Shown: positions 35,411 to 48,246, counted from the first letter of the stretch. The stretch: 64,000 bases of DNA from Cristatella mucedo (GCA_009760855.2 WPIO01000154.1:188001-252000); one strand, 5' to 3'. Translations and numbers: made by a program. Notes: generated from the letters alone by a model not told the origin.

Positions 35411-35786
35411 AAGTACTAGCTGATTTAAAATAAATACTAGCTGATTTAAAAAGTACTAGCTGATTTAAAAAAAAGTACTAGCTGATTTAAGAAATACAAG
35501 CTGATTTAATAGTCTCTTTTTGTATCGTGGCATAAGAGCCTTGCATTTCCCTTTGCAGCAAATGTAAAGCGCCTAGAAAGAGATTGAGTTCTCTGAGGGT
35601 GCTTTATTAAGTGCATTATTATTATTATTAAAGGTGCTTTATTAAGTGCATTATTATTATTATTAAAGGCTGTCACCACCGCTTGCAGTGGCAATAGAGA
35701 ATAGCCTACCTCAGGATTCGAACCCACGACCTTGAGACCGAGGTCATGAAAAGCAACCGCCTTAACTATTGAGCCATCACGGCTCA
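35411..35786 (-). mobile_element. SINE A copy with expanded tail and internal LINE insertion
   Basis: Reverse copy. The tail unit TACTAGCTGATTTAA is repeated five times at 35411-35510. The body (GTATCGTGGCATAAGAGCC) is interrupted at 35542, resumes at about 35663 (AAAGGCTGTCACCACCGC) and ends with reverse B box GGATTCGAACCC and a complete head to 35786. Confidence 0.87.
35542..35668 (+). mobile_element. LINE family 1 tail inserted in a SINE, with duplicated end
   Basis: TTTGCAGCAAATGTAAAGCG to GAGGGTGCTTTATTAAGTGC and (ATT)n, with the last 34 bp (GGTGCTTTATTAAGTGCATT plus ATTs) present twice in tandem. Opposite orientation to the host SINE. Confidence 0.87.
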
Positions 35787-36059
35787 CCTACAGGGTATCC
35801 ATCCCAGTGCTGTCCTTGAGGAATTGACTGAGAGGGTCCCATAACTAATGCAATTAATTGCATCATAATTTAACCCAAAGCGCTCATAAAGAAGCTTTGT
35901 ATTAAACACCAGCAGTGCAGTCACAGCAGCTCTCGTAAAGTAAACTAAAAGTAAAGGTCAGTTGATCAAACAACCCAATGTTAAACGGCAGCAGAAGAGC
36001 ATTATAACGATGAACCAGTAGCGCAGTCTCCCCATTCCCTCCCTCTCTTTGCTATGTGC

Positions 36060-36113
36060 TCTCCCTGCACCCTCTCTCTCCCTGTCTCTCTCTCTCTCTC
36101 TTCCTCTCTCTCT

Positions 36114-36164
<51 letters not shown>

Positions 36165-36298
36165 CCCTCTCTCTCTCTCTCTCTCTCCCCTCTTCCTCTC
36201 TCTCCCCCTCTCTTTCCCCCTCTTCCTCTCACTCTCTCTGTGTCTCTGTCTCACTCTCTCTGTCTTTGTCTCTGTCTCTCTGTCTCTGTCTCTCTCTG

Positions 36299-36331
<33 letters not shown>

Positions 36332-36423
36332 GTCTCTCTCTGTCTCTCTCTGTCTCTCTGTCTCTCTCTCTCTCTGTCTCTCTCTTCCCAGTCTCTGTCC
36401 CTCTTTCTCTCTCGCTCCTCTCT

Positions 36424-36479
<56 letters not shown>

Positions 36480-36536
36480 GTCTCTCTGGTCTCTGTCCTC
36501 TCTCTCTCTCTCTCTGTCTCTCTCCTCCGCTCTTCG

Positions 36537-36630
<94 letters not shown>
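36060..36630 (+). repeat. (TC)n microsatellite with CTCTGTCTCTGT sub-repeats
   Basis: About 570 bp, one of the longest tracts in the window. It lies in the sense strand of the intron before visible exon 7. The long Ser/Leu and Arg/Glu frames here are artefacts of it. Confidence 0.95.
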
Positions 36631-36634
<4 letters not shown>

Positions 36635-36959
36635 CTCTCGATGCAGACGAGGCAGCCCAGGTCTGGAGGGACTGGCCAAGGGTGTGGTTGCGCGTTTGAG
36701 CATGCTCGTGTGTGTGCTTGAGAGATTGAAGACGAAAGCAAGAAGCATTTGCCAAGCTGCTCTGCAGCGTAGCCCGTGCTGTAGTGCATCTTGAGCTGGA
36801 CTGTTGAACTAAGTGAATTATACTATGTCCACTTGAGCCGCACTGGCTCAGGTAGCAGGACAAGGCCACCATGTTTACACACCTGGCGACCGTGTTACGT
36901 GCCAAGCTGTCAGGACTGACCACTGCAATGCTGCAAACATTTTTTGCACAAAAGTGAAC

Positions 36960-38180
36960 TCAATTAAATGTAAACTACTGTCGGTACCGTAGGGTGACTT
37001 TGGCCGACTGTTACCAGCTTATAGCAGTAGACTATTGCATAAGCGGTCTCCTGTTCATCAAGTCAATGACCGTGCACGAAGGTGGCATAATTGTACAGCA
37101 TTGTACCAATCCCCCTCCTTTAAAGCGGGCCTTCAGACGTCGTCTGGCTTGCTGGTGTCGTAAGCGGCTGTCGGAGTCTAGAATTCTTCTGACGCAGGCT
37201 GCATCACAATTGCACGCTAGACGTGCACTTGAGGTGTAGATGGCTCGTACAGGATAAGAGTGAGTTCAAGACTCCAGTTTAACTATTGAAACCATTATTT
37301 AATTAATTTATTTTAATTTAATTATTATTTTATTCAACTATTGAAGATGCATCTAAATAACTAGTCTTCGATAGGGCTACAAGAATCAGAATCTGCCATA
37401 TACGTGCATGTCCCCAATGGGTGCTCGCCCGGATTCCTGCACTGATAAAGCACAGGGACAGCCACAGCAGGTCCCAACTGTTTCTCTTTCTCACCAGACA
37501 AAAGAATCACAGCTTCCGTCATTGCAGGCTCATTTGTGTTCGGTAGGCACCCCGGTGCAAGTATTGCTTTTTCACCCGATTAACCGCTTGGGAATCTTTC
37601 TTCAAAATTTGGAAATGCAGTTAAATTGCAAGAACGTGGCTATAACGCCTGTTTCAGCTGAACAGGGTGCATTCATCACTCGGTGTGAGTGAAACCTCGG
37701 CGAACAGTGGGTGGTAATTGTAGAGCTCTCTCGTAGACTACACTTGACGCCTCCGAACTTGCTGTGTGGCCTGCCGTTCGTTTGGCAGCCTGCCGTTCGT
37801 TTGGCAGCCTGCCTGCACCAGGTTCGACTTGTGGGCTGCAAGTCGCTTGCGATAGGCTCGCACGTCCTGCACCGAAACCACCCTGTGCAGGGAATATCGG
37901 GGTGCTGGGTTGGAAGGAGGCCAGGGCTGCTGGGAACGTTAACCGTTGGCGCCGAACGCCGGCAGGGCCTGCAGCAGCAGCAGCACCAGCTTCTTGCACA
38001 CCACGGAATGCATGGAATGTACGGAATGCAGGTCGGCGAATCGTGCTCTAGAGCTCGTGGCGAATTGCACGATATTGCACGATTGCACGCCGAATTGCAC
38101 GATAACCCCATCGGTCTCCACCACTCGATGGTGGAATTGGAGCGAAGGCCTCGATCAGCCGAGCCCTCACGATCGCCAAC
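36960..38180. other. Unassigned frames upstream of a (CT)n tract
   Basis: A 94-codon frame (37408-37692) and a GC-rich frame from 37711 (with a Gln run QQQQHQLLAHHGMHGMYGM) are open on the plus strand, and overlapping frames are open on the minus strand. Short duplications (TGCCGTTCGTTTGGCAGCC twice at about 37770-37810). No family recognised. Confidence 0.3.
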
Positions 38181-38325
<145 letters not shown>

Positions 38326-38337
38326 TTTTCTGGGCAG

Positions 38338-38598
38338 GCAGCTCTGCTACTGCAGCTGGCGGCCGAGCAGCCAGCGCTGCTGCAGTTGGGAGGGGGCCTC
38401 GAGGCCACCCGCTGCACTCGGCGCCCATCGATAGCGGCACAGTCGAGCCGATCGGAGGTGTCGATGGGTCCTCTCAGCGCACACGGGCGCCGGACCAGCT
38501 GCGCTCCTCCGAATCGGCTGCCATTCACCACAGACTCGGCACAGAACCGGCTGAGTGGCGGAGGCAGCCATCTCTGTAGCAGCAGCAGCAGCGTCTAG
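38338..38598 (+). other. Unassigned GC-rich open block behind a (CT)n tract
   Basis: Follows an acceptor-like TTTTCTGGGCAG with an enormous pyrimidine tract. Two frames are open: one to 38598 (ending SSSSV) and one to about 38578 entered in phase 1, the phase left by Tweety visible exon 6. High GC makes chance ORFs likely. It could be an alternative terminal exon or nothing. Confidence 0.22.
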
Positions 38599-39544
38599 CT
38601 AGAAACCCGAAGGCATTCTGACCGAAGTGCTTCGCCAGTTTTCCGGCGGGAGTCATAATAATGGGTCAGACAATACTTACAATGATGCTTCTTCCGTGCA
38701 GCAATTATGTGATGGTGTGCCCAGCCCGGTGGGGGGGCAGGGAGTGTGACAGGGGGCAGGTCTCAACGTGACACATGGAAGCAATCAGCTGCAAGCAGCT
38801 CGTGCTCAGGTGTCGTGCAGCTGCTACTTTGAGGTACGAAGAAAACGAGAATCAACCCCAATCACTCTACAGCGAATTATCGTATCCGTCTTTGTTGTAC
38901 CGGCTTATTAAAAATTAACTTACGGCACCTAAACCTGGATGCGCCGGGCTGCTCTGCCCGTAGACCCCAACCCCTTCCAGTGGGCTAGGATGTATGAAGT
39001 TGCTGAACATGAGTTCCATCTTATTTCTAGACGCAGCTGACCAATTCAGAGAGCGTTTTTAGTGGGACACAATCTAGATGACAAATGGCAGGATCACATG
39101 ACACTGGGCAGGGTCGCATGACATGATCACAAGACAGGACGTGTCTGCCTGTGGCTGCAGGGGCAGCCTGTGGCAAGCACAAGATCGCCCGTGGCACACC
39201 TCTCAGCTGCAAGTGATGCCGCGCGAGTGAGTCACAAGTCAGCGGGCTCCTTGCTCCTTTCAGCTTGCATCTGTTGCAAACAAACATCGATAATTGGCTA
39301 GTAGTCGTCACAGTCATCGCCAATTTATTCCTTTCGCAAGTGCGCAAAGCCCAGCAAGAGGTCAACTTTGCTTGCCCTCACTGTCTGCTTCCCCTCTTTC
39401 AGCAGCCTGCTGTTCTCCCCGGATTTACACCCCCCCCCCCGATCGAAAATACATCTACTTCTGGTGTGACAACTAACCTGCATGTCTAGCTGCTATAGCG
39501 ACCGGCCAATGCAGCCGAGCGATGGACTGGCATCTCTGTTTTAG

Positions 39545-39597
39545 ACTTCCTTGGCTACTATAGCAGCTGTACCGGAGCCGATCCGACGGCTCCCGAG
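39545..39597 (+). CDS. TTYH: Tweety visible exon 7: second conserved cysteine
   Basis: Acceptor TCTCTGTTTTAG, donor CCGAG|GTAAGA; 53 nt, phase 1 in, phase 0 out. Reads DFLGYYSSCTGADPTAPE, matching the vertebrate DILSYYLLC segment. The intron after it is only 127 nt, one of the two short introns of the gene. No frame stays open through that intron (in-frame TAA near 39686). Confidence 0.88.
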
Positions 39598-39724
39598 GTA
39601 AGAATGCCTTCTACTACAGTTAGTGTGGAGTTAATTCGGGCTTCGGTGCTAAGCACCTCTAGCAGGTTGCTTGCTACGCACTTCTAATTGGTTGGTTCCT
39701 AGGCCAATCTCTCACTGTTCACAG

Positions 39725-39785
39725 GAAACTGAGTGCCAACATCGGCAGCAGGAGCAAGATCTCATCGGTGTGCACGAACGCATCA
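39725..39785 (+). CDS. TTYH: Tweety visible exon 8: ectodomain 2 helix
   Basis: Acceptor CACTGTTCACAG, donor CATCA|GTGAGT; 61 nt, phase 0 in, phase 1 out. Reads ETECQHRQQEQDLIGVHERI; the QDLIGVHERI pattern resembles RALANIHSQL of vertebrate TTYH1. It leaves in phase 1, while the nearest AG upstream of the next exon would need phase 0; the next entry explains the likely resolution. A second frame is open (ending phase 0) but fits the family less well. Confidence 0.78.
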
Positions 39786-40089
39786 GTGAGTTAAAGTAAC
39801 TAAAGACGTGCATCTTTTGCCAACGGTCTTGGGATGCTTGAAGATCACACATTTTATCTTTTAAGAAGATCTGCTGGGCATCGGCTTCGTAGTGGTGGGG
39901 CAGTGAGTGCACTAGTTCGATAGCAGTGCAGTGTTATTACGAGCACCCGGATGTTGATTCTGCCATCCCATAAATAACCCAACTGCCAAATGAGCTGGCA
40001 CTGCAGCTGAGCACTTAGTGGACAATATATATATAGCAACTATAAGAAGTGGCCATGTGTTAACATAAATAGGGAGAGGGAAAGAAAAT

Positions 40090-40600
<511 letters not shown>

Positions 40601-41490
40601 GAGTGAAAGAGTGAGACAAAGTAATGATAGTAGTAGTGACGGTGATGCTAGTGAGTGGTGCTAGTGTTAGTGGGGGCTGGCAGTGCTGTGGTAGTTCAGC
40701 TGAGTATGGTGTGCACCAAGCCAAACTAAGCATTGATTTTCAAAGTTAGGATTTTAATTCAATCCACTTTTCTTTATGAGCCATAGCTGTAGCATTAGCA
40801 GTTGATGATGAACACAATCTTATTATAGAATTAAGACCCCATCTGGCATTTTGATGACTACTGTGTTGAGACTTTATGGTATTTGGATGGCTGCATTACA
40901 GCAGAATTACATAATTTGAATTTAACCTCGTTTAGTAGCAGGCACATAGTTCACACCGTACATAGCTGCTGCAGTTACGTACCTGCACGACCGGAAACAG
41001 AGGCTGGCCTAAGGCGTTAGAAGTCCTCTGAATGTATGTATGAGCATATTTGACAGGAACCAGTTGAAGTTGTCAAAAAAGAAGAAGACTCATGAAAAGT
41101 GAGGCACTGATCATGGCCTCACCTTGTCGCTTCACCACCCCCATCGATGCTATACCGAAGGCAATTTATTTGATTGGCTTGCCTGGCGTGTTGGCAGGCT
41201 CCTGGTTTTTCCAAAGAGAGCCAAACATGCTGCTGCTGCTCATTGTTTTGAGACTAGCAGTATTCCATCGGCAATTTTGTTTTGGTGGTGGCTGCTCTTG
41301 TTTCCGGTAGCTTTTCAGCTACTGACCAGTGAGAGCTGCATAGCTGCATGCTCTGCTCTCTGCTGCCGATTCAGGGGATCGAGTCCCATTTCCTGTCTCC
41401 TTTGTGCTCTGCTTTCCTGGTTGCATAATGTTTGACTTGCCATATTAGAACGTAGACCTCGTATTGTTTAGACACTGTGTCTGCATGTGT
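40601..41490. other. Intron sequence, nothing recognised
   Basis: Unique-looking A+T-moderate sequence; the frames at 41092-41435 have no supporting signals. Confidence 0.4.
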
Positions 41491-41505
41491 TTCAGAAACT
41501 CCAAG

Positions 41506-41579
41506 GTATCCACGAGAAACTAATCGAAATAGGCCTTGGGATCAAAAGCATTATTCTTGTTCTATTGAACAATACACAA
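41506..41579 (+). CDS. TTYH: Tweety visible exon 9: ectodomain 2 helix
   Basis: Donor CACAA|GTAAGA; 74 nt if the acceptor is AACTCCAAG|GTATCC, giving phase 1 in and phase 0 out and an uninterrupted chain. It encodes IHEKLIEIGLGIKSIILVLL and NNTQ, a hydrophobic helix with a glycosylation site. The more usual acceptor, TGTTTCAG at 41495, would add ten bases and break the frame from the previous exon. Either the second AG is used or there is a one-base error in this junction. Confidence 0.75.
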
Positions 41580-41789
41580 GTAAGAAGCTTGTACGATAAC
41601 CTGCCAACCGGCTGTGTCTTTGTACTCGCGAAATGAGATTTGGTCTGTCACTCCCCAAGGACACTGCAAGAAAGATGCTTTGTCTCTTTTGAGCTTGCTC
41701 TCTATTCTCTGCTTCTATGGGCCTTTACCCCATGCCGTATCTTTGTTCTTTCTTTCCCCCTCTATCTTTCCCAATCTCTTTCTGTGTTT

Positions 41790-41798
41790 CTCCTTTCC

Positions 41799-41829
<31 letters not shown>

Positions 41830-41836
41830 CCTCTCT

Positions 41837-41891
<55 letters not shown>

Positions 41892-42088
41892 TTCCTCTCT
41901 CTCTCTCTCACTCTCTCTCTCTCTCTCCTCTCTCTCCCTCTTTCTCTCACTCTCTCTCCCCATCTCTCTCCTCTCCTTCCCTTCTATCTCCTCCCCTCTC
42001 TTCTCTCTCTCACTCAATCTCTCACTCTCTCACTCACTCTCTCTCACTCTTTTTCTCTCTCTCGCTCTCTCTCTCAATCTCTCTTTTT

Positions 42089-42129
<41 letters not shown>

Positions 42130-42186
42130 ATCTCCCTCTCTCTCTCCCTCTCTCTCTCACTCTCTCCCCCCCTCTCTCACTCTCTC

Positions 42187-42240
<54 letters not shown>

Positions 42241-42245
42241 CCTTC
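41790..42245 (+). repeat. (CT)n microsatellite
   Basis: About 450 bp with many CCC, CAC and TTT interruptions, more degraded than the other tracts and therefore probably older. Confidence 0.93.
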
Positions 42246-42539
42246 CCCTCGCACTCCCTCTCTTTCTGCATGCACACTTGCAAGCACTAATGCCTACTTT
42301 GTGACAGAACAAAATGTTGTGAATTTTGTCTGCATGCTAAGATTCCTTGGGATGATCGATTTTTTAATCCAACTACCTGCTTTCCCATTATGGATGCCTG
42401 AACATTTGCAAAGCATGCTGTATCCCAATGTGCCATTTTATTGATTACAGATAAATACATAACCAACCAGTTGACCAGTTTTGGGGAAGTATGAGCCAGT
42501 CATGACCCGTTCGATACTAAGACGTCCAAGTCGTTCAAT

Positions 42540-43130
42540 CAATTTGGCCTTGGACCAAGCCATAGGCATTGCCCAAAATCTGTTTTAATGTGACCCAGCC
42601 TAGCCTTGCACAAAGTTGTTGCTTGAAATTTGTTACTGTCGTTTCCACGCATAGAAAGTTGGAAAGGCTCGTTTGGCAAACAACTGCTTGCTTAAGCAAC
42701 ACCTCCCGGAGGGCTGTATTCGAGAGCAGGCCGGCAAGCACGAAGCTTTGTCGTCACAGTAGATGCACATGATGAGAGCAGGCTTTTTTCCTGATCCTGA
42801 CCGCTGACTTGGCCCAGAAGTTCGTTAACATTGCTCAGCCTCCTAATGGAAGAGCTGAACTTCGACCTTGCACGAGCAAGAAATCTTAGTGGGCATAGCA
42901 AAAAGCTGCAGAGTGCTTGCACAAAGATGTACAGGTATTTCCCAGCGGTCTTCGTGAAGTCTGGCACAGCACCACTGCTCTGCACCAGTACGAAGTATGC
43001 CGACCCCACCTCCACCGGGGCAGTTTCCATGCAGCCTGCTCGGCCGCCTCGAGCTACATCCGCCATTGACTTACCAGGCAAAGCTCGCCCAGCGCCCCCT
43101 GGCGGTTGGTAGGTGATTCGCTCGAGCTCT
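42540..43130. other. Unassigned overlapping frames
   Basis: Plus frame 42831-43112 (93 codons) and minus frame 42692-43081 (129 codons) overlap almost fully. Neither has a domain I know, and each is what the other would leave as a shadow. No decision is possible by eye. Confidence 0.2.
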
Positions 43131-43642
43131 GACTTTGAACATTCTGCCGGCCTGAACCATCTTCCTCTTTTTTCTCATACGATCATTTTGAGAACGCATA
43201 CAGTACTCTGTTAAGCTCAGTAGCTGTAGCTGCCGTCCATGCCTGGCCTTGCTGGCTAAAAATTGTAGATTTCTCGGAAAACGCGATCGTGTGTGGCAGG
43301 GTAGACTGTACTTGCTTGCATCGGTAAGGAAGATGCAATCGAAGTGTTTATTATCGGTGCTAGATAGCCAAGAGTTGCTCCGCTGAAACATGCACTAGTT
43401 ATAGTTCGTTGTCAGCCGAGGATGCACGCTCCACGTGCCCTCCACTTTCCGTCTCGTCTCTGCCAGTGCCGACAAGCTCCCGCAGACCTGCTCCAGCAGC
43501 CGACAGGCTTGCCACTCTCGCAGTGTTTCCTCCTGCTTATTGAGCAGCTGCCCCTTGACTTGGGCGCAGGGCCTTCAGTCAGCATGCAGCCGGCCTCCTG
43601 GGAGGCACGGAAGAAGTCTGCGGGCTCTGCTGCTGCTTGCAG

Positions 43643-43785
43643 GAATACTCTGACACGCACGAGGCGAAGGAGGCCTTGAGCAACGTCACTGCTGTCCTCA
43701 TGGGCTCCTATGCGTCACGGGACTGCCGTCGTAACTACGGCCGCGAATTTGCGCTCGCATCGATCGCGCTCTGCGAGGATGGCCT
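43643..43785 (+). CDS. TTYH: Tweety visible exon 10: cysteine pair of extracellular domain 2
   Basis: Acceptor TGCTGCTTGCAG, donor GGCCT|GTGAGT; 143 nt, phase 0 in, phase 2 out. It contains EALSNVTAVL, then SRDCRRNYG and ALASIALCEDG. These match LNVTEGNF, CRSLHKDYG and LRGLCEDA of vertebrate TTYH1 and provide the third and fourth conserved cysteines. Very strong family evidence. Confidence 0.93.
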
Positions 43786-43926
43786 GTGAGTGATTCCTTG
43801 CTGCCGCACGCGAGCTGTGGCTTTCGTGTCTCGGCCTAGAGCTCCGGTGGATCGCGGAAAGCGGCGCCAGCGTAGGCGTCTCTGGGCCTCCCACGGCTGA
43901 CTTTCAGCGCTCGCTCACTTGCGCAG

Positions 43927-44046
43927 CGATCTTCTGCCTGACAGATCGAGTATGGCGTTCACGCTTCTGGCTTTCTGCTCCGCCGGCAGCCTCGTCATAG
44001 CGGTAATTTTTCTTGCGTACACGGTGGCGAGGAACCACGGAGTCGA
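43927..44046 (+). CDS. TTYH: Tweety visible exon 11: TM5
   Basis: Acceptor CTCACTTGCGCAG, donor GTCGA|GTGAGT; 120 nt, phase 2 in and out. Encodes LDLLPDRSS and the last membrane helix, MAFTLLAFCSAGSLVIAVIF and LAYTVARNHG. In vertebrates LCEDALEG likewise leads directly into TM5. The 141-nt intron before it is short; this cluster (43643-44046) is the least repeat-invaded part of the gene. Confidence 0.9.
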
Positions 44047-44660
44047 GTGAGTTGCCGCCGAGATGCAGTGCGCGGCGGCGCGATGTGATTTGAAGCATGT
44101 CGTGCTAGCTCTCCAGCTTGCCCAACACCTCCCCACTCCATCTTGCTCCGGGCAGTGTAGGTTGGGGGATTCTGCCGGTGACCTGCCTGCGGTGAAGCTC
44201 TAGTAAGGGCGCTGTCTGCTGCCAAATTGCGACGATGCATGTTGTGCACACAAGCTCCCGGATACGGATGAGCATTTTTTATCTGAACAATGAGAGATCT
44301 AGTGGACGACTCTTTACGGTATGTTGAGCGGAGAGCCAGAATCAGCCACTCGGCACATTTATTTGGCACTGCAGTCGCGAGACTACTTCCTGTCCAAAAT
44401 TAAGGGGTACTCTCTGTAATGGCTAGCTAAAGATTTCATCATTAGCCTGGCACCAACTAGGACAGACTACTGCAATTCTGTTTTAGCAAGGCTATAGGAC
44501 CAATGTCACGTACCACGTGCCTATGAAGGCATGCCTTCTTTGCTGCTTTGATGGGAACGATGGTGAACGACGCGATCTGCACAATTCTCAAATGCACTGT
44601 TTATATTATCACTAACCAGTTGGCATGCTTCCTTCTAGCATAAGAAGATATTAATGATTA

Positions 44661-45267
44661 ATAATAATAATACTTTGTATATAGCGCCCTCAGAGAACTC
44701 AATCGCTTTTTAGGCACTTTACATTTGCTGCAAACGAAGCACGATCGAATGGTTAGTGGTAGCATGCTCGATAAACAGCAAGAACAACATGTTAGGGGTG
44801 GCATGCACAGGTTCAGCATGCAAGTTTGGTTAGTGGCAACTTGCACAGTGTCAGCACACATAAGCATATAAAGGACGAATCACAGGGACCCACTAAATGC
44901 TGTCATAAACAGATGCGTTTTTAGTTACTTTTTAAATGCGGTTAAGTCAGGGGATGTCGTGACACAAGTTGGGAGTGAGTTCCAGGTTTTGGGAGCACAC
45001 GAACTAAGGCACGGTCTCCAAAGGATTTGGAGTTTGTACGAGGTATAGGCAAACAGTTAGATTCCGAAAAGCGAGTGGTACGATGCTTAGCCTGGTGGGG
45101 GAGTAGATCTGGTAGGTAGGCTGGAGTCAAAGAATGAAGGAACCTAAAAGTGAGTGACAAAACCTTGACATCGATGCGTTGCTTGACTGGGGGCCAGTGC
45201 AGGTCGGCCAGAAGTGGTGAGATGTGGCAACTGCTTTGCTCACGACAGACAAACCTAGCTGCAGAGT
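44661..45267 (-). mobile_element. LINE family 1 copy
   Basis: (AAT)n, GTATATAGCGCCCTCAGAGA, GTGGTAGCATGCTCGATAAA, GGACGAATCACAGGGACCCA, and C-terminal coding text on the minus strand (44942-45160: SLTFRFLHSLTPAYLPDLLP). Cut at 45267, where a short repeat GTGATTATATTATCATCAAC follows in two to three copies. Confidence 0.88.
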
Positions 45268-45558
45268 GATTATATTATCATCAACACTCAAGTGATTATA
45301 TTATCTCCATGATTATATTATCATCAACACTTGGCTTTAGTCCTGAATGTGACCGCCAGATGTATCATTATTTCTACGAGACTATTCTGTGTAATCTTGA
45401 CCCAAAGGATCTTGGTCGTGCTGTGGATGCAACAAAAATCTGCAGCCTAATGTCAAAGTTCCTTCATACTCAGTTGGACTGTTGCTGGAAGGCCGGCATT
45501 TCTCCTGCCTGCCTTGTTACACCATTACACTGCAGGATCAGCCTTCTTGCACAATCAA

Positions 45559-45688
45559 TGTAATTCATTTGTATAGCGCCCCAAGAGAACTAAATCTCTA
45601 TTCAGGCGCTTCACATATGCCTCAGGGCTCGAGCCCACGACCTCAGCCAGACCTTAGTCGGGGCGAGCACCTTAACCGCTGGAACAAT
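45559..45688 (-). mobile_element. SINE B copy
   Basis: TTTGTATAGCGCCCCAAGAG, TAAATCTCTATTCAGGCGCT, GGGCTCGAGCCCACGACC, GGGCGAGCACCTTAACCGCT. Confidence 0.88.
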
Positions 45689-46263
45689 CGAGACTTTTCT
45701 TGTATGCACATGACATGCAGGTCCACCTGTGCTGTGATTCCTCGCTACCTTCCAGCACGTCAAGCTTTCTCAAATATAATGACGATAAAACCAATCCACT
45801 AGTGATACAAAAGCCTAATGTTACTCGGAAATGAGAAACCTAACTCTCAAAATGAACTCAACCTTCGTGCTTCCTGTAGAATCTGCATGCAATCTGTGTG
45901 TCCTATTCTAAAGTGACCTTTCACTAGATGACCACAGCAGCAGTCGAGTCTGCCTACTTTTAGCTACGTAACATTGCAAGAGTTTGGGGCTGTTTGGACA
46001 GGTATAGCATATCCAAGTTAGTTCACTGGCATTTGTGACATCCCATCTTGACTTGTGTAACTCGCTACCCGGACATCTTCGGGCTTGTGCAATAAGGCAG
46101 GTACAGCTGGTGCAAATTCTATAGCTAGGCTCGTATGTCCTGAGCATCTCAGTTGTCACGGCACACCACTTCTCACCGATCTGCGCTGGGTCCCCTTCAA
46201 ACAACCTATTGACTTCAAGGTTCTATCTCTTACTTGTAGCATTTACTAACAGCATTTGCTAGG

Positions 46264-47010
46264 TATGTATGTATCTCCGTCTGTAACTCCACAAAGTCAT
46301 AAAGACCATGTGGGTGTTACACAGGAGAGTTTTGTATAGTGCACTCACAGCCTAAGCGGCTTTCGGTACGTATTCGGTAGCCAACAGACTTTGTCTCACG
46401 CAACAAAGAGAAAATGGGAAGCATAGCAGAGTTAGGAGAGCAGTTGAGGTAGTGAGTAGCATGAAAGTAGCAGCTCAGGACCACTGAAAAGGATGAGCCA
46501 TAGTCGGCAGTAGGAGAGTAGTTATCGTTGCTTAAGAATTGTGGAAGCGAGTTCCACAGTGTAGGACCTGCAGAGAGCTAAAGCTTCTGTCACCAACGGT
46601 CTTTAAGCGGAGGAATGGGACAGCTAATTTATTGTCCACACAGGACCTGAGGGCGCGAACAGGCTGAAACTAGTATAGCAGTTCAGCCAGATATGGAGGA
46701 GCCAAGCCGTGGCGGGCATTGTGGGTCAGCGTAAGAACCTTGCTCTGTATCCGTTGATCAACCGGCAGCCATCCTAGCTCTTTTAGCAAAGGAGACATGT
46801 GCTCAAACTTCTGGGACTTTAAGACTAGCCTTGCAGCCATATTCATAGTCAGCTGCAGTGGCCTAATCGCTTTTTTTGGTAGCCCAGCCAATAGGGAATT
46901 GCAATAATCAAGCCGAGACAGAACTAAGGAGCTAGTTAAATTTTTTGCAAGCACTGTGAAAGACAGCTCCTAATCTTGGATAGGGATCGGACGTGATGGC
47001 TAGCTGCAGA
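46264..47010 (-). mobile_element. LINE family 2 copy with RT C-terminal fragment
   Basis: 3' end TATGTATCTCCGTCTGTAAC, then the shared 3' untranslated part. The minus frame 46670-46954 reads [55 protein letters not shown], the conserved region after the RT domain in L2/CR1-like elements. It is 5'-truncated before the RT catalytic motifs. Confidence 0.9.
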
Positions 47011-47653
47011 AGCAGTCTTCTGAATCCTTATGAATAGTTCGTGTGCTCATGTATGCTAGCATCATGTATGTTATCACTAATCAGTTGCCACGTCTTACTT
47101 GCAGCACACGTAAAGAGACTTAGTTCTCTTAGGGCACTAAAAAAGGGTCTTACTATTTTAATATTGATTTTCTTGGCCAGGATGGTCTGAATGCGCATTT
47201 CTTTTGCCAAAAGACTGTGCAAACTGGTGCTTTTGCTTTGCTCGTCAGGCACTGTAGAAATCACTCCCCATATTCTTGCTGAACGATGTTGCTGTTTGTT
47301 CTGTATTGGCTTGAGCTTTTCCAGCCATCCATCGATATTAAATACTGTTGTGTGACTCACTACGTCGACTAGCCTCATATCTTAGCTGGTCTTCTCGAAT
47401 GTGCTAGGCGCAAGGTTCCTAACGCTGCACCACTCTTGCGGGTCAAATGCTGCTTTGAATTGTAATTATTAGCAGTCCAGCATTTTTGCCACGTCTTTAT
47501 CTCTGTGCCTGTGCCGATAATCCATCAGTGATCTGCGACAGGGTTCTCAGACAGGTCTTAGCGGTACTTGGCTGCTCTTGCCACCTAGAAAATGCTTGCA
47601 CTGTGCCTGTTCGCGTGCTAACCAAGTTAATGTAGTAAAACGGCTCTTCAAGA

Positions 47654-47878
47654 GGCCGTGATAGCTCAGGAGGTAAGGTGAAGGTGCTCTTTACGTGTGT
47701 TAAGGTTGAAGGTTCTTTTTACGGTGCTTCTTTTGAGGCAAACCGGTTCTCTTTACGACCGAGGTCATGGGTTCGAATCCTGGGCGATCCCTTATTGCCA
47801 ACTGCAAGCTGTGGTAATTGCTGTTAAGGCTCTTCTGCCGTCATAACAATGAGACTGGTTAATCAGCTACTATTTTAC
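47654..47878 (+). mobile_element. SINE A, full-length copy with enlarged head
   Basis: GGCCGTGATAGCTCAGGAGG (A-box side), B box GGTTCGAATCC at about 47771, body and tail GGTTAATCAGCTACTATTTT. Between the boxes there are about 60 extra bases with repeated GGTTCTCTTTACG-like pieces. Confidence 0.9.
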
Positions 47879-48039
47879 TCTAGCGTTGGCCAGTCATAGT
47901 GAGCTCGGATTAGTAATGTGAGCTCGGACTAGCCGGCAGCAAATCAGCTGTCAGAAAGCAAGTAGCTGCACTTGCACTTTACAAATTTAAGTTTTGCTCT
48001 GTCACTTTTCCTGTCATTCAGTGCTGAGATTCGCTGCTA

Positions 48040-48042
48040 GAT

Positions 48043-48112
<70 letters not shown>

Positions 48113-48166
48113 GATATATATATATATAACATATATATATATATATAACATATATATATATATAAC

Positions 48167-48227
<61 letters not shown>

Positions 48228-48246
48228 CTTCTCTCTCTCTCTCTCT

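Noticed and set aside
36049-36923. Arg-Glu-rich 321-codon minus frame resembling a splicing-factor RS/RE domain
   Set aside because: It is the purine strand of the (TC)n microsatellite; flanks have no conserved domain.
39598-39724. Retention of the 127-nt intron as coding sequence
   Set aside because: An in-frame TAA occurs near 39686 and both borders have standard GT-AG signals.
42692-43112. Overlapping frames of 93 and 129 codons as a nested gene
   Set aside because: They shadow each other, have no splice or poly(A) support and no family match I recognise.
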